Part shown: piece after piece, positions 32,308 to 43,612 of the stretch
Layout of the letters: every line of letters begins with the position of its first letter
Numbering within the stretch: position 1 is the stretch's first letter
Assembly (NCBI RefSeq): GCF_035222275.1
Contig: NC_085885.1
Location: 3,410,001 to 3,474,000, forward strand
Length of the DNA stretch: 64,000 bases
From: Podospora bellae-mahoneyi
Lineage: Eukaryota > Ascomycota > Sordariomycetes > Sordariales > Podosporaceae
Direction: 5' to 3'
The notes under the pieces: model-generated
What the model saw: only the letters and a program-made list of their open reading frames with translations
What the model was told of the DNA's origin: nothing
The model's database searches: none
Program-made: the position numbers and the translations under genes

Positions 32308-34330
32308 TTTGCAATCTGGTGAGGCCGTCGGCCTGTAGACGGGATATGGTAGGGAGGGTGTTGCTGCGACCGCAGGCGGGCGTCGGTCTGTCGAAAAGGG
32401 CTGCAGCTAAGGTAGGAGACTGAGGTTCTAGGTACGGGATAGGTACGGAAAGATACTGTCGACAAGCTTGCTTGCTCGATTCTTTTCTTGGGTGGGTTTG
32501 TGGTTTGTGGTTTGTGGTTTGGGTTGGATGCGGTGCGGTGCGGTGCGGCAAAGGTAAATCGTAAGAAGGAGAGCACCTTCTCTCCTTGCCGTCAGTGTTA
32601 GGGATTGTTAGGGATGAGGATGGGGTGTCCAGTGCGCACGGCGCTGGTTCGAAACCAAGCAGTGTGGGTCGAGGGGCTAATTGTGCGCTGAGCGCTATTC
32701 CCCCATTCCCCACTGTTGACCACCCACTACACTTCCAGTTGATGCGTTGTAAGAGCTTTGTCTGAGACCGTGGACCCAATGGCGCTCTTAATTTTTTTTT
32801 CTTTTTTTTACGGACTCTTCACTGCATATGCCCAATGCGACGGTGCCAATTGTTCTGGAAATTTAGAGACTTTCTTTTGCTCAACTCAGGGAGGATTTGA
32901 CAGCAGGACCACCTCACCTACTGTGGATAGAGACAAGCTGATGGCACCCCCATGCCGGATTGAGGTGGCAGCCCAGCGATGAATGACAGCCCCGCACTTC
33001 CAGGTTGTCGTTACGCAGCTGAACCTTGAATCTAGGATTCGGCTTGCAGAAGAAAAACACCACGGCAACATCTATGTACCGTGTAGAGTACCAGAGAAGC
33101 CATCTCCTGATGACAACGTACTGCGCGATAAGCCAGCCATGCTGCTCCCTTGCGTCCTCACCTCACACCACAGAGTGCACGAGAACGACGAGCCCCTCAT
33201 TGTTTGTTCCACCCGAAACGGTGCGGGAGCGAGGGGCGGCTCTCCGGCTCCGTAATGCACGGAGTAGCCGTAGACTACGGAGTCGATCAGCCGCTCGCCA
33301 TTGGCAACACAGCCTCGACGATGGCAAATTCCAGCCCCTTTTTTCTGAGGGGTTGCCGAAGGAGATTCAAGACAGAGAAGCAACCCCGTCACGTGGCGCT
33401 AACCGAAAATCGTCAATCTCCAGTGCCCCGGCAACCTGGTCACCGTTCATCAAAAGGTTTCACCGATCAACAAGAATGAAACCCCGAAATATCTCATCAA
33501 ATACCAACACCATGGTATTTGAACTGATGAAGAAATAGTAACAGCACCATCGACACCTGATCTTGCGTATCCGTACATACAACAACACTGCATCACTGGC
33601 CCCTATTCCCGCATGCCAAGGACTCCCTCCTTTATGTCTGCCCTAACTGCGCTGAAGTCTGATGCGTCTCGGGCAAAATATCCTTCATCTGCGACATCAC
33701 AAATTTGGCCGCCTTGTTCGTATCCAGATATTACACATATTCAACCCATGACAAATACTATGGGTTAGGGTTATGGCACCTTCATGAGTCGATCCGGGTA
33801 AAGAGTTGACCTTTCGCAGCTCATAAGGTACCGTAGCATCCATCTCACGGCTCACAATCTGAACACCCCGGGCATATCCCGAGACAACCAGTTTTGTCTT
33901 TGGGTGACTATCGTTGGATCGACGTCTTGTGGTGGTGATTATGAAGGCTCGTCTTGCTGCAGTAGTGGTGATGGGATAGCCAATGCCAGGGTGAGCAGGG
34001 CCAGGAGTGGGATTCTCATCGTGACTGATGCTGACTGTGCAACTCTGAGAGAATATCTCAGTTGGTGAATATATTCCAATCCCTCGACTGGCTCCAACCG
34101 TCTTGCTACCTTTGATGAACCTGAAAAACCTGCAGCTCTTTCTGGCTCGTTCTTTCCGTTTGATCCCCCCTCGCTCTTTCCACCTTCCACTGTTGTTGCC
34201 ATTCGCTCCTTCCTTTTTCCAGCACCGTTCTTTCCAATTTCACTCCTTCCTCCCCTTGGTCCTTCCGCCATCGTTGTTCCTTCCACTAGTGTCCTTCCCA
34301 TCGTTCCTTCCACCTCACTTCTTCCCCCAC
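32308..34330. other. Intergenic region with short tandem repeats upstream of ypk1
   Basis: About 2 kb. The ypk1 side has tandem GGTTTGT (about 32499-32522) and GCGGT (about 32528-32549) repeats, probably in the promoter or leader. On the minus strand, 34019-33939 is a 26-residue frame beginning MRIPLLALLTLALAIP that looks like a signal peptide with no clear continuation. No complete gene was supported. Confidence 0.45.
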
Positions 34331-34819
34331 TTACTTCTCCTTCCCCTTCTCCCTCCCTCCCCTCTCACCCGCAAACAAACAAATCCAAACCCTCACCACC
34401 GCCGGCCCAGCAGCAGAAACAGCAACAGCCCAATCAAACAGATTCCACCCCCCCACCCCCAAAAACCTCTCCCATCCCCCGACAGCCTGCACGGCAGAGA
34501 CGTGATAGACAAGATCACTGATTAACATCCCCCAGCACATGAGCTTCCACAACTTCAGATCATCGTAGAGCCATAGAATGACTGATTCGTTGAAGGCAAA
34601 CACCAGCCATGCGCCTGCCAACTGAGTGTAGAGGTATTGGTTCTGGGTGGAGAAGGGCGGTGACCATGAGGGGGGATAGGGGCGCGTGATGGCGCTGTGG
34701 TAGGAGGAGGGGGTGAAGAGGGTTAGGTAGGCGCCGTTTAGGGCGCCGAGGGGTTCCAGGAGGAGGAGGATGAGGCGGAGGGGGAGGGGGATGGTTGTTG
34801 ATGCTTTGGGTGGGGACAT
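34331..34819 (-). CDS. Small polytopic membrane protein (DUF7704-like)
   Basis: Single exon of 162 residues, ATG at 34819. There are four hydrophobic segments: LRLILLLLEPLGALNGAYLT, then LYTQLAGAWLVFAFNESVIL, then LMCWGMLISDLVYHVSAV, then WAVAVSAAGPAVVRVWICLF. The tail is short and basic (ERGGREKGKEK). Layout and size match small fungal four-TM proteins of the DUF7704 type (a DUF of no known function). The EPLGALNGAYL and WLYDDLKLWK blocks support that, by memory only. It has no intron. The upstream neighbour on the same strand is the P450, but nothing links them functionally. Confidence 0.75.
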   Translation of the reverse strand: MSPPKASTTIPLPLRLILLLLEPLGALNGAYLTLFTPSSYHSAITRPYPPSWSPPFSTQNQYLYTQLAGAWLVFAFNESVILWLYDDLKLWKLMCWGMLISDLVYHVSAVQAVGGWERFLGVGGWNLFDWAVAVSAAGPAVVRVWICLFAGERGGREKGKEK

Positions 34820-35346
34820 GGTGGGGTGAATAATGGATACCTAGGTTCTGGGAGGTGAGAGTTGAGTTGAGAGGGAGGTTTTAGAGGTTTCGAGGTGTGC
34901 TGTGGGAGGTAGGTTGTTTCTTTGTTTGACATGGGTCTGTGAGGTCAGAGTCTGAGGTAAGCCCTAATAGCAAGGAGGTTTTGCGGGGGTGTTAGAGGTG
35001 GCGATGGCTCAGATCGGACTTTTGTGGTAGCACAGCCGAAGAAGCGTTCTGACAGCGATGCCAGTGGCCTGGATCGTGATTGTGGCTGCATTTGGTGCGT
35101 GGCATCTTCAAGGTGTGGTGATCGTGGAGGTGTGAGATCGAAGGATTGGATTGGAGCGGCTGACACGGGGGTGAGCTGCAGCTGGTGATTACTTGTCAAA
35201 GCTGCAATGATTCAAGCACCCACGCTACATGGTGAATTTTGAGAAGGAGCTGTCCGTAATGTGGTAATGTGGTAATGTGTCAAGTTGTCAATGTCTTGAA
35301 CTGCTAAAGAGCATACTTCCCCCCCTCCTGGCATCTCTCTCTCACC
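34820..35346. other. Intergenic stretch, no gene seen
   Basis: Promoter side of the small membrane protein and 3' side of the P450. GT-rich in places; no coding signal. Confidence 0.45.
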
Positions 35347-37094
35347 TCACCTCCCCCTCACTTTAACCATCATCGGCATCCCCCCCTTCGGATGTCCCGC
35401 CAACCCCCCAACCATATAAACCCTCTGTCCCCACAACCTCTTCCCCCCCTCCATAAACACGCTCTCGTCCACCTCAAAATCAAATTCCCTCACCGTCAGC
35501 CCCAGTATCATGCTCAACTCCATCATCGCCAGCTCCTGCCCTATACACGCCCTCGGTCCCAGCTCAAACGGCCGGAAGGCGTTCTTGCCTACATACAACT
35601 CCTCCCCTTCTTTTGCGAGGAACCTCTCTGGGAGGAATTCTTCGTTGCGGGGTAAATACTCCTCTAACTTGTGGGTGGCAAATGTCGCGCCGATGACGAG
35701 GAACCCGTCGGTGGGGTAGGTCTTGCCTGTTTTGTAGTTGTGGAGGGTTACGTCTGGGCGGCCCTGACGGACAGTCAGCGCAGGAGGGAAGATGCGGAGG
35801 GTTTCTTTGATTACGGCTGTTGTATAAACCAAGGAGTTCAAGAGTTGGGGGTTGGCGGCGATTTTAGCTGCTGCTTGAGAGGGGTCAGGGCCGAGGATGG
35901 CGTCGTGTTCAGAGCGGAGTTAGCCAGATATTGGGGGTTCTGGGACAACAGGTAGTAAGCGAAACAGAGGCTGGTGGCGGTGGTGTCGTGGCCGGCGAAG
36001 ATGAAGATTTTGAGGTGGGAGGTGGTGCGATTGAGGAAGGCTTCGAGGTCGAACCTGGGGTTGGAGTCGGGGTTCTCGGCCAGGTATGCTTTGACGGCGA
36101 GGGAGAGGATGGTCTCGTGAAGGGTGGTGGAGGTTTCGTTGGAGAGGTTCTCTCTTACGGCTGGGGCGAGGACGTTACGGATGATGCGCTCTAGTCGCCA
36201 GAGGTCGTAGAGACGGAAGGGGTTCAGGAGTTTGACGAGGGCGTCGGGGGTTCGGTTGGGGATGAGCCATTTGACCTGGTCGGCGATTGCTTTTTCGAGA
36301 GGGTTGCCTTCTGCTTGGCACTTGAAGTTGTGGCCCCTGAACAGGTGAGTAAATGGTCACTCAAGCAGCTGGCAAGTAAGCTCTGCTCGACTCACAAGAC
36401 AGCACGACCGATGACATCAATCGTCAAATTTATAGCCAACTGCTGCATCTTGACGACCTTCCCCGACTTGGCAACCTTCCTCAGATGCCTCTTGAAAATA
36501 TCGATCTCCTCAATGAACTCCGGAGCCATCGTCGCAACATTTTTGGCAGAGAAACCGGGGTTGTAAATCGCCCGCCATCTTTTCCACTCAGGCCCATCCA
36601 TCGTCAACAAGTCCTTGCCCTGGAACATGGGTGTGAACATATCTTTCAGCTGATTCGATTTGGGGAGAGTCTTTGCCAACACCTGCTGATTGGAAAACTG
36701 AGACACTATCTCGGGATCCATGACATAGAGAATGGGATCAATCATCGGCCAGACATCCATCACGATAACGCCATCTTTTATAATATCTGAGTGTTGGCGC
36801 AGAAATAGTGACATGAGTGTTAGGCGGTTGATCTCCATTGGGACGTCTTTGAAGGCTTTGCCGCTTTCAATCATGTGGCCAAAGATGAAGTGGTGAGGCA
36901 TGCCCAGCTGCAGACAAGGTTAGTGAGATCCCATCCATGTATCAGGAAGTAGCGAAACTGACTGTGTTGGTATCTTTGGCGTACTTTCGGATCTTCATGC
37001 GTACGGTGTAGAGCCGGTAAACAAATCGAACAAGAAGGAGCACAACGATGTAGCCGGCTGTCCTGCCCACCAGGGCAAAGGAAAGTGATGCCAT
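35347..37094 (-). CDS. Cytochrome P450 monooxygenase, one-base deletion in the reading frame
   Basis: Three exons: 37094-36963, 36907-36396 and 36336-35347, with introns of 55 and 59 bases (GTCAGT and GTGAGT donors). The N-terminus is a membrane anchor (GYIVVLLLVRFVYRLYTV) for the ER. Later come the I-helix FAGHDTTATS, the ExxR motif KETLRIFPP, a PERF-type FLPERF and the haem loop FELGPRACIGQ with its Cys ligand. The enzyme would oxidise an unknown substrate with electrons from P450 reductase. The summed exon length is 1634 bases, one short of a multiple of three. The frame slips near 35919-35922, where GGAGTTAGCC would need one more T to read YLAKLRSEHDAILGPDP. Everything before and after is intact. 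This is either a recent inactivating mutation or an assembly error. Confidence 0.88.
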
Positions 37095-37503
37095 CTTGGA
37101 TTACATAGTTCAGCTTTTCGCCTGGCTCAAAGGAATGGCGAGGAGAAAAATCAAAAAGAAAAAAATGTTGATGCTCCGGGGGCAAGTTGAATTTATGGTA
37201 TTGGTCTAGACACGACCGGGGAGCGGCCAAGGATGCTGACATTCTTTCCTAGCTGTCACCATCATATGCAAAACCCATGCGCCAACGACCAACAACGACC
37301 AACAACGTTGACTAGCTCCAACAGCAACCGGGAAACACGCGTGTTCAGATGCATAGAGTCACAATAACGCTGGCGTTATATCCCTAGAAGTCGCTCCAGG
37401 TGACAGCGCTTACAACCAAGGGCTGAATTAGAAGTTGCCACTTTGGCAGCGTCCTCGAAGCCTACCAATCTTGGTAGGTAGCCAGCCTGATTTGACTATA
37501 AAA

Positions 37504-38063
37504 CGAGTCTGGCTAGCTATCAGGGCATGGCGTGTCTAATCCGGTGTGGTCTAACCGTCCTGGCCAAATTGGGCAGAAATTAACCTTTGAGTGTATGAAC
37601 ATCGCAAAAGCCACATTTTGCATGGGAAAACTGGGTTTTCCATTGTCAGTGCTCTCGTCTTGCATTTGCCAAAGGTTCGTACTTGACGGGCCTGAACAAT
37701 TGAGGCCTGAGATCCTGGCCATGATGCTACAATCGGTGGTTTGGCGATAGCTGCGGTGGCTGCAGTTCAATGGGCAGTAACCCTCACAGTTCAATGCGCT
37801 TATAGTTCAATGGGCCCTCACAATTCAATGGCAAGTACCAGGCCTTTGGAAGCCAGCGATTACGAAGGTCTGGGGATTGGAGCATCATTCAAAGCATCAT
37901 CAATTATACATGGGTAGGTTGGGATATTGCTGTATTACTTGGCACGAAACAGGCCCAGTTTTTGGCTGCGATTTTCGTATATTGTAATGTTTTTAAATGT
38001 TTTGCCTAGGACGGCTAGACCACACCGGATAAGACACGCCATGCCCTGCTGGCTAGCCAGACT
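37504..38063. mobile_element. Short non-autonomous DNA transposon (MITE-like) with ~64-base terminal inverted repeats
   Basis: Left arm 37505-37568 begins GAGTCTGGCTAGC and continues CAGGGCATGGCGTGTC, CCGGTGTGGTCTAACCGTCC. Its inverse lies at 38064-38001. By eye the arms match over about 64 bases with around six mismatches. The sequence CTATAAAA occurs just outside each arm (37496-37503 and 38064-38071), a candidate 8-base target-site duplication as made by hAT elements. It overlaps the right arm by one base, so the exact ends are uncertain. The interior (about 430 bases) has no transposase frame, but contains about four copies of GTTCAATGG between 37764 and 37838. It sits in the P450 upstream region. 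Confidence 0.8.
37764..37838 (+). repeat. Short direct repeats (GTTCAATGG motif) inside the TIR element
   Basis: Four imperfect copies at about 16-24 base spacing, two of them followed by CCCTCACA. Possibly subterminal motifs of the kind bound by transposases, though they lie in the middle of this element. Confidence 0.6.
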
Positions 38064-38421
38064 CTATAAAAGTCTATCTGATGTGTCCTGCCTGGGATGA
38101 ACATGAAGTCCACCCAAGTACATTCGGCATTATGCAAGGTCGACACTAAACCCGAACCTAGCCAGAGAACCGGAACACCACGTACACACGACAAGGCAAA
38201 TCAGATCAAGAAGCGAAGTGTTGTGATTCAGCCCTGCGGCTTATGATTGCTGCATTACATTTGCAAATATATTCCAAAAGCTAAATGCCTACCCAATAAA
38301 TACCCCAAAGATATTCCCAAACATATGTATCATTTGCCCAAAAAAAGAGCTTTCATCATCTATGTTCATTGACTCCCCCTTGTCCGAAAACTATCCATCT
38401 CAAAAGAAGAGTGTACTTTTT

Positions 38422-40399
38422 TTAAAGAAGAACAGCAGCCAAACCAGCCACCGCAGCGAGCAGACCCTCAACAGGGCCAACAGCACGGCCAGCACCGGCT
38501 GTCACTGGGGTGTTGGTTGTGGAAGGGAGGTCAGTCACAGCGGGAACGGTGACTGTGCCGAAGGAGGTGGGAACAACGACGACGGGGGGCTCAACATCGG
38601 GACCGCCGGTGACATCAGGGCCGTCAGTAACGACGGGGGGCTCCTCGCCGCCAGGACCGCCAGTGACGATGGGCTCCTCCTCTTCGGTGGTGGTAGGGGG
38701 AACCTCTGGACCGGGGCCGCCGGTAACCTCGGGACCATCGGTGACGACGGGAGGCTCCTCCTCAGGCTCCTCGGTGGTGGTAGGAGGAACTTCGGGACCG
38801 GGACCACCAGTAACCTCAGGGCCGTCAGTGACAACAGGGGGCTCCTCCTCATCAGTGCTGGTAGGGGGAACCTCGGGGCCGGGGCCGCCAGTGACCTCAG
38901 GACCGTCGGTGACGATGGGGGGAGTGACCTCGCCGCCCTCGGTGGTGGTGGGGACGGCAGGAACGTCAGTCACGGGGCAGACGGTGGTGGTGACGATGGT
39001 CTCGGTGGTGACAATGACGACGCCGCCGGTGGGGCAGGCGGGAACAGTCGAGGGGCACTGGGTGATGGTCTTGACTGTGGTGGTGGTGATGGTGCTGGTG
39101 GTCCACTCCTCGGTGGTGGTGGTGCCGGTGCTGTCCTCGTCTTTGGTGGTGGTAATGGTGGGGGTATCGGTCACGCTGGGTTCCTCGGTAGGCTCATCGG
39201 TGGGAGTAGCAGTTGGCTCCTCGGTGGGCTCCTCGGTGGGCTCATCAGTACGAGTGGCAGTAGGCTCCTCAGTGGGTTCCTCGGTAGGCTCGGCAGTAGG
39301 AGTGGCAGTGGGCTCCTCGGTCTCGGTGGGAGTAACAGTAGGCTCCTCGGTTGGCTCGTCAGTAGGAGTAACGGTAGGCTCATCAGTTGGGGTCACAGTC
39401 GGCTCATCCGTAGGAGTAGCGGAGGGCTCGGTAGTAGTCTCGTCATCCTCACAGTAGTCATCATCGGTGGTGGTAGGTCCACCGGTGGGAGTGGCTGTGG
39501 GCTCCTCGGTGTCGGTAGGAGTGACGGTTGGTTCCTCAGTGTCAGTGGGAGTGGCAGTTGGCTCCTCAGTAGGCTCCTCCGTGGGCTCATCGGTAGGAGT
39601 GGCGGTAGGCTCCTCCGTGTCCGTAGGAGTCACAGTAGGCTCATCGGTAGGAGTGACGGTGGGCTCAGTGGTGGTCGTCTCGTCGTCCTCGCAATAGTCA
39701 TCATCCGTCGTGGTAGGCGCCTCAGTCTCGGTCGAGGTAACAGTTGGCTCATCAGTGGGAGTCACAGTTGGCTCGTCGGTGGGAGTGACAGTTGGCTCCT
39801 CAGAGTCGGTGGGAGTGGCGGTAGGCTCCTCAGATTCAGTGGGAGTGACAGTGGGCTCGTCGGTAGGAGTGACAGTGGGCTCGTCGGTAGGAGTAGCAGT
39901 GGGCTCGGTGGTAGTAGTCTCGTCATCCTCACAGTAATCATCCTCATCGGTCGAAGTGCTTGTTGGCTCCTCGCTGGTCCAGGTCTCCGAGATGGTGTAT
40001 GTCTCGATGGTGGTGGTAGTGGGCTCGACACTTGGCTCGGTTGTGGGCTCAGCGGTAGCGGTAGCCGAGGTGTGCGTCATGGTGTACACAATGCACGAGC
40101 AGACCGAGCTCACAGACTGGACACTGCCATCGCAATTGTAGAAATTAGTTGGGATGGCGCTGGCCGCTGTGGTGGTGCCGGCAATGAAGCCGGGGCAGAA
40201 GGCCGAAGCCTCGGCCGCGTAGTTGGCGTCGATGAGGTTGCGGTAGCAGTTGTCCTCATGCTATTCACCTTGTTAGCTGTCATCTCATCTCTCATGATAA
40301 ACATCAGATGAACGTGTGGTTCCTTACACAGTCGGGCCATTCGGTGGCGGCACCCAGACCCACGGCCAGGGCGCCCAGAGACAAAGTAGAAACGCGCAT
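38422..40399 (-). CDS. GPI-anchored Ser/Thr/Pro-rich cell-wall protein with tandem repeats
   Basis: Two exons, 40399-40328 and 40260-38422, with a 67-base intron (GTAAGG donor, GCTAAC branch site, AATAG acceptor), giving 636 residues. A signal peptide ([18 protein letters not shown]) leads into a short Cys-containing head of about 75 residues ([28 protein letters not shown]). The long central region is built of [14 protein letters not shown] and TEEPTATP units. Blocks of [14 protein letters not shown] recur three or four times and carry the only repeat-region cysteine. A second array is built on [19 protein letters not shown]. The C-terminus ([12 protein letters not shown]) is a GPI-attachment hydrophobic tail after a small-residue site. 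The protein is expected to be heavily O-glycosylated and wall-linked. A molecular role is not known. Repeat number may differ between strains. Confidence 0.88.
38570..39940 (-). repeat. Coding minisatellites of the GPI protein
   Basis: Two in-frame arrays. The first (about 38570-38930) has units of roughly 75-90 bases encoding [17 protein letters not shown]. The second (about 39170-39940) has 12-30 base units encoding [14 protein letters not shown] and TEEPTATP. Copies differ by silent changes, so the arrays are not freshly duplicated throughout. Confidence 0.85.
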
Positions 40400-43300
40400 G
40401 TTTATGTACCCCTTTTCTTTCCCAGAGAGCGAATGACTAAATCGACACAAGAAGGCAGACGAGAAACGAGCGACTGCGGGACCCGAAGGTCTATGTACGA
40501 GATTTCAATGCTGGGTGAGCGGAAGGTGAGAAAAGGGAACCCCAGATCCCGAGGAGGTGGGTGGACCAGCATCTTTATCTCTTGCCCAGCATCTCGTTTC
40601 CTTCTAGCCTTTCTTCTCCTTCCGAAAAGTCCATAGTTTGATGTCGAGCCCCGGCTCGCAGGCGCCGGAGGGCACTCCACACACACACACCTGGAGCGCG
40701 GCGTCAATACGAAGCCAGCCTTTTTTTGGAGCAACGATTGGACCGTCCCAGACCACGCGAGGTCCCGGTCGACAGGGGTTGGTGATCTCCACCAAGGACT
40801 CAGCTCTTGGGCGACAGGGGTCCAATCTTTGTCGCCGCCAACGCCCGGTGGAGATTGCAGTGTTCCTTTCCAGTGCTTCCCTTCAAACTGCATAATAATG
40901 GCTTGCCATGCGGGTGGAGATGATGATGATGATGATATTGGATGGATGTTTGTCCGATGGCAGATCTCCCATTGTGCCTGGTACCTGGATCGATCGGCAC
41001 AGCAACAAAGAGAGAGCGAGAGGGTGAGCGAGAGAGAGAACGAAAGAGAGAAAGGAACAATGCAGCACGCCGCAGGGTACAGTGCAATGCAGATGGCCAC
41101 TCAATTCAAGACCAACACCGGCCAGTCAATCGCGGCCACCGCAGCTTTCTCCACACTGTTGACTGCAGTGGGCTGAGCACATCCCCAGCCTCTGATTGGA
41201 CGGCCAAGACGTTGCTCGTTTTTTGACATCTGTGTTTGGTACCAAGAGCATCACCTCAGATGCCGTCGTGGAATATTGAAAAGCCTCAGGGCCAACACGA
41301 CCACCTGCAGAGCAAATCACCTGAGACATGGAGAATCCTTTGCGGAGAAGAACTTTCTCAACGTGCCCGACTGACATGGAGGAGGGTCCTGCCCAATTGA
41401 CGTCAGAATGGGACGGTAACAGCGAACACCGGCACTGATTATGGCCTGTCATCGCTTCTCTCCACCATCAGTCTGGGGCAGTTGTAAGGGTATTCTTACA
41501 TTCTCGACATACCATTAGATAATAGGTCTTTTTTCGTCCTCGCATCTTTGGGTAGAAACACGATGACTGCATCCCTCAGGCACCGAGGGGGCACCAAACA
41601 AACACCCGCCTCCGACAGCAACATCGGATCTGTGGATTCAATACTACCCCGCCGCCAGTTGCCTGTTGCTGACATATACCGGGCCAAAAGCCGGGCGATC
41701 GTAATCATGATACAGTTCTGACAGCTGTGCCGGAATGGCAGTGAGGCCTTGTTGGTTTGACATTTTGTTTGTATTTTTGGTGCTAGAACCAGTCCAGCCA
41801 CATTGCGGTATTACTTGCTGACAAAGGTGGGTGTTACAGCTTTTGACTTTGCATCAGTAGAATGAAGATTGCAATGTAAGGTAGTAAACAAACTCTTACA
41901 TTCAACCTGTTCCCGTCGGTCCTGAGGGGAGACCATCAGCACACGAATAAACCCCGTGATTATACCCGTCCAGTTCGCATTGCCTCTTACACCTTCAGCT
42001 CACCACTGCGGCGCCAAAACCCCAACCCCCATCCTAACCCGGCGTTTACGGACATTGCTCCTACAAATGGAAACGGCAAAAAAAGGGGGCACGTAACACA
42101 ACCTCAATCCTTCCGCCCCAACGCCAGGTCCGAGTGTCTAACGTCCATCCCAAGCTCACAGGTGGCACAACTTTCGACAGATGGCTACACAAAGGAACAA
42201 TCCAATATTACAACTCTAGAAATAAAAAGCCACAGCCAGCCACAACTGCTCATGCCAGGCATCACAATGTTATGAAAAAATAAAGATCATGATTCCGGAA
42301 GGCCACGAGTGCAAAGGAAGAGAAAGGTGCTCGAAGTCAAAGACACGGGACGGAAAGCCTCAGATCTTTGAGTTTCAGATGTTTCACCTTACCTATTCCT
42401 CAATGAATGCCACAAAAGAATTATATACCAAGAAAACCACGCGATTTTATCAAAGAGCGTGCGTGAGAACATCGTGGCAATAGGACTGGAGAAAGTCTTG
42501 TTGAAAATCATGGCAACTCCTGCCAAGGAGGAAAAATACCTCGATCAAAATGAATCTCGAGATGGATTGATGATCAACACTGTGCCACAATGCACATGAA
42601 AAAGAGACTGATATTCTCCTCTTACTTGGCAGGAGATCATCCTTTCTCAGGTAGGTAAGCAGATGAGTCGGTATGCAGGTACTTCTCGAAGCCGACAGCT
42701 TCACTATAAACCCTCCCTCAAAGCTAACTATCTACCTCCACAAAAGAAACAACCCCATGCGGCCAAGAATCCCATTCTCCTTCACCAGAAAATAACCACA
42801 AAACAACATGGTCCGCTCTGTTCATCCTATTTCCAGTTCCCCTTTTTTCGATTTTGCAGCCTCTCTTCATCGGCAAAAAGAAGAAGGCAAACTGTCTCCT
42901 CCCACCACTCACTCACCGGTTTTCATCCATAGAAAAGCAACAACAAACCTTCAACACAGTAATTCTCTTACAAAACACTGTACCAACAACAAAGAACCCA
43001 GAACACTCAACCCATCACCAATCACCACCACCCCATCCACTTCTCACTTCATCTTTTTTCCCTCTCAGCCTCAACACACGACTCAGAAACCTCTTCAGCT
43101 GAAACCAAAAAGCACTCCTCGTGTCATCCCCAGTAAACAAAAACCCTCACTCCACTTCCTCAGCCTCCGTGAATCCACATTTACCAACCACTCGGTATTC
43201 CGTGGGAAAAGCGAGCCATCAGCCCAAACGAACAACAAGGGATCCCTTCAATCCAAATCCTCACTGCCAAAAGTGCCAACTCGAATCACTTCATCATGGC

Positions 43301-43612
43301 CAGTGATTCCAAAATCATCAGATCACTTAGTGGGCACCTGCTTCCCAGCCATATGCCAGGTTCTTCAATGGACAGACCAGCTTCGTGCCAGTGGTGGTAG
43401 CAAAACACGACTCGACAAGTCAGAAAAGAATAAGGCGGGAGAGGGAGTCTAACAGTTGCGTTCTGTATTATGATTCATCGTGTGCTTTTCTCATTTCATA
43501 CCCAATCATACAACCCATCATCAAAACGTACATAGTCTTTCCAATCTAAGATCGCAAACTCTTCATTCAGATCACACTCCCGCCAGCCCTCCCTTTTTTG
43601 ACATCCACTTTA
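40400..43612. other. Long intergenic region, no gene supported
   Basis: About 3.2 kb between the GPI protein (promoter side) and the ABC transporter (3' side). It holds a purine-rich GAGAGCGAGAG stretch near 41010-41060 and a GATGATGAT run near 40921-40935. The longest frame here, near 42808-43452, is Ser/Pro/His-rich and unconvincing. No tRNA or transposon was recognised. Confidence 0.45.

Larger units (their letters stand above)
37095..38421. other. Intergenic region containing a TIR element
   Basis: Upstream of the P450 and downstream of the GPI protein. Apart from the TIR element (separate entry) no gene was recognised. The flanks are AT-richer. Confidence 0.5.

Noticed and set aside
32640-32670. 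GGTTCGAAACC resembling a tRNA B box
   Set aside because: No A box, acceptor stem or anticodon arm could be placed around it, so no tRNA was called.
38362-40311. Plus-strand open frames of 649 and 315 residues (Gly/Ser and Val/Gly-rich) across the GPI gene
   Set aside because: They are antisense to repeat arrays whose codon bias leaves the other strand open; composition is repetitive and there is no domain. The minus-strand gene has signal peptide, Cys head and GPI tail.
42808-43452. 214-residue plus-strand frame
   Set aside because: Ser/Pro/Thr/His-rich, starts in a CA-rich stretch, no domain; likely chance frame near a 3' end.
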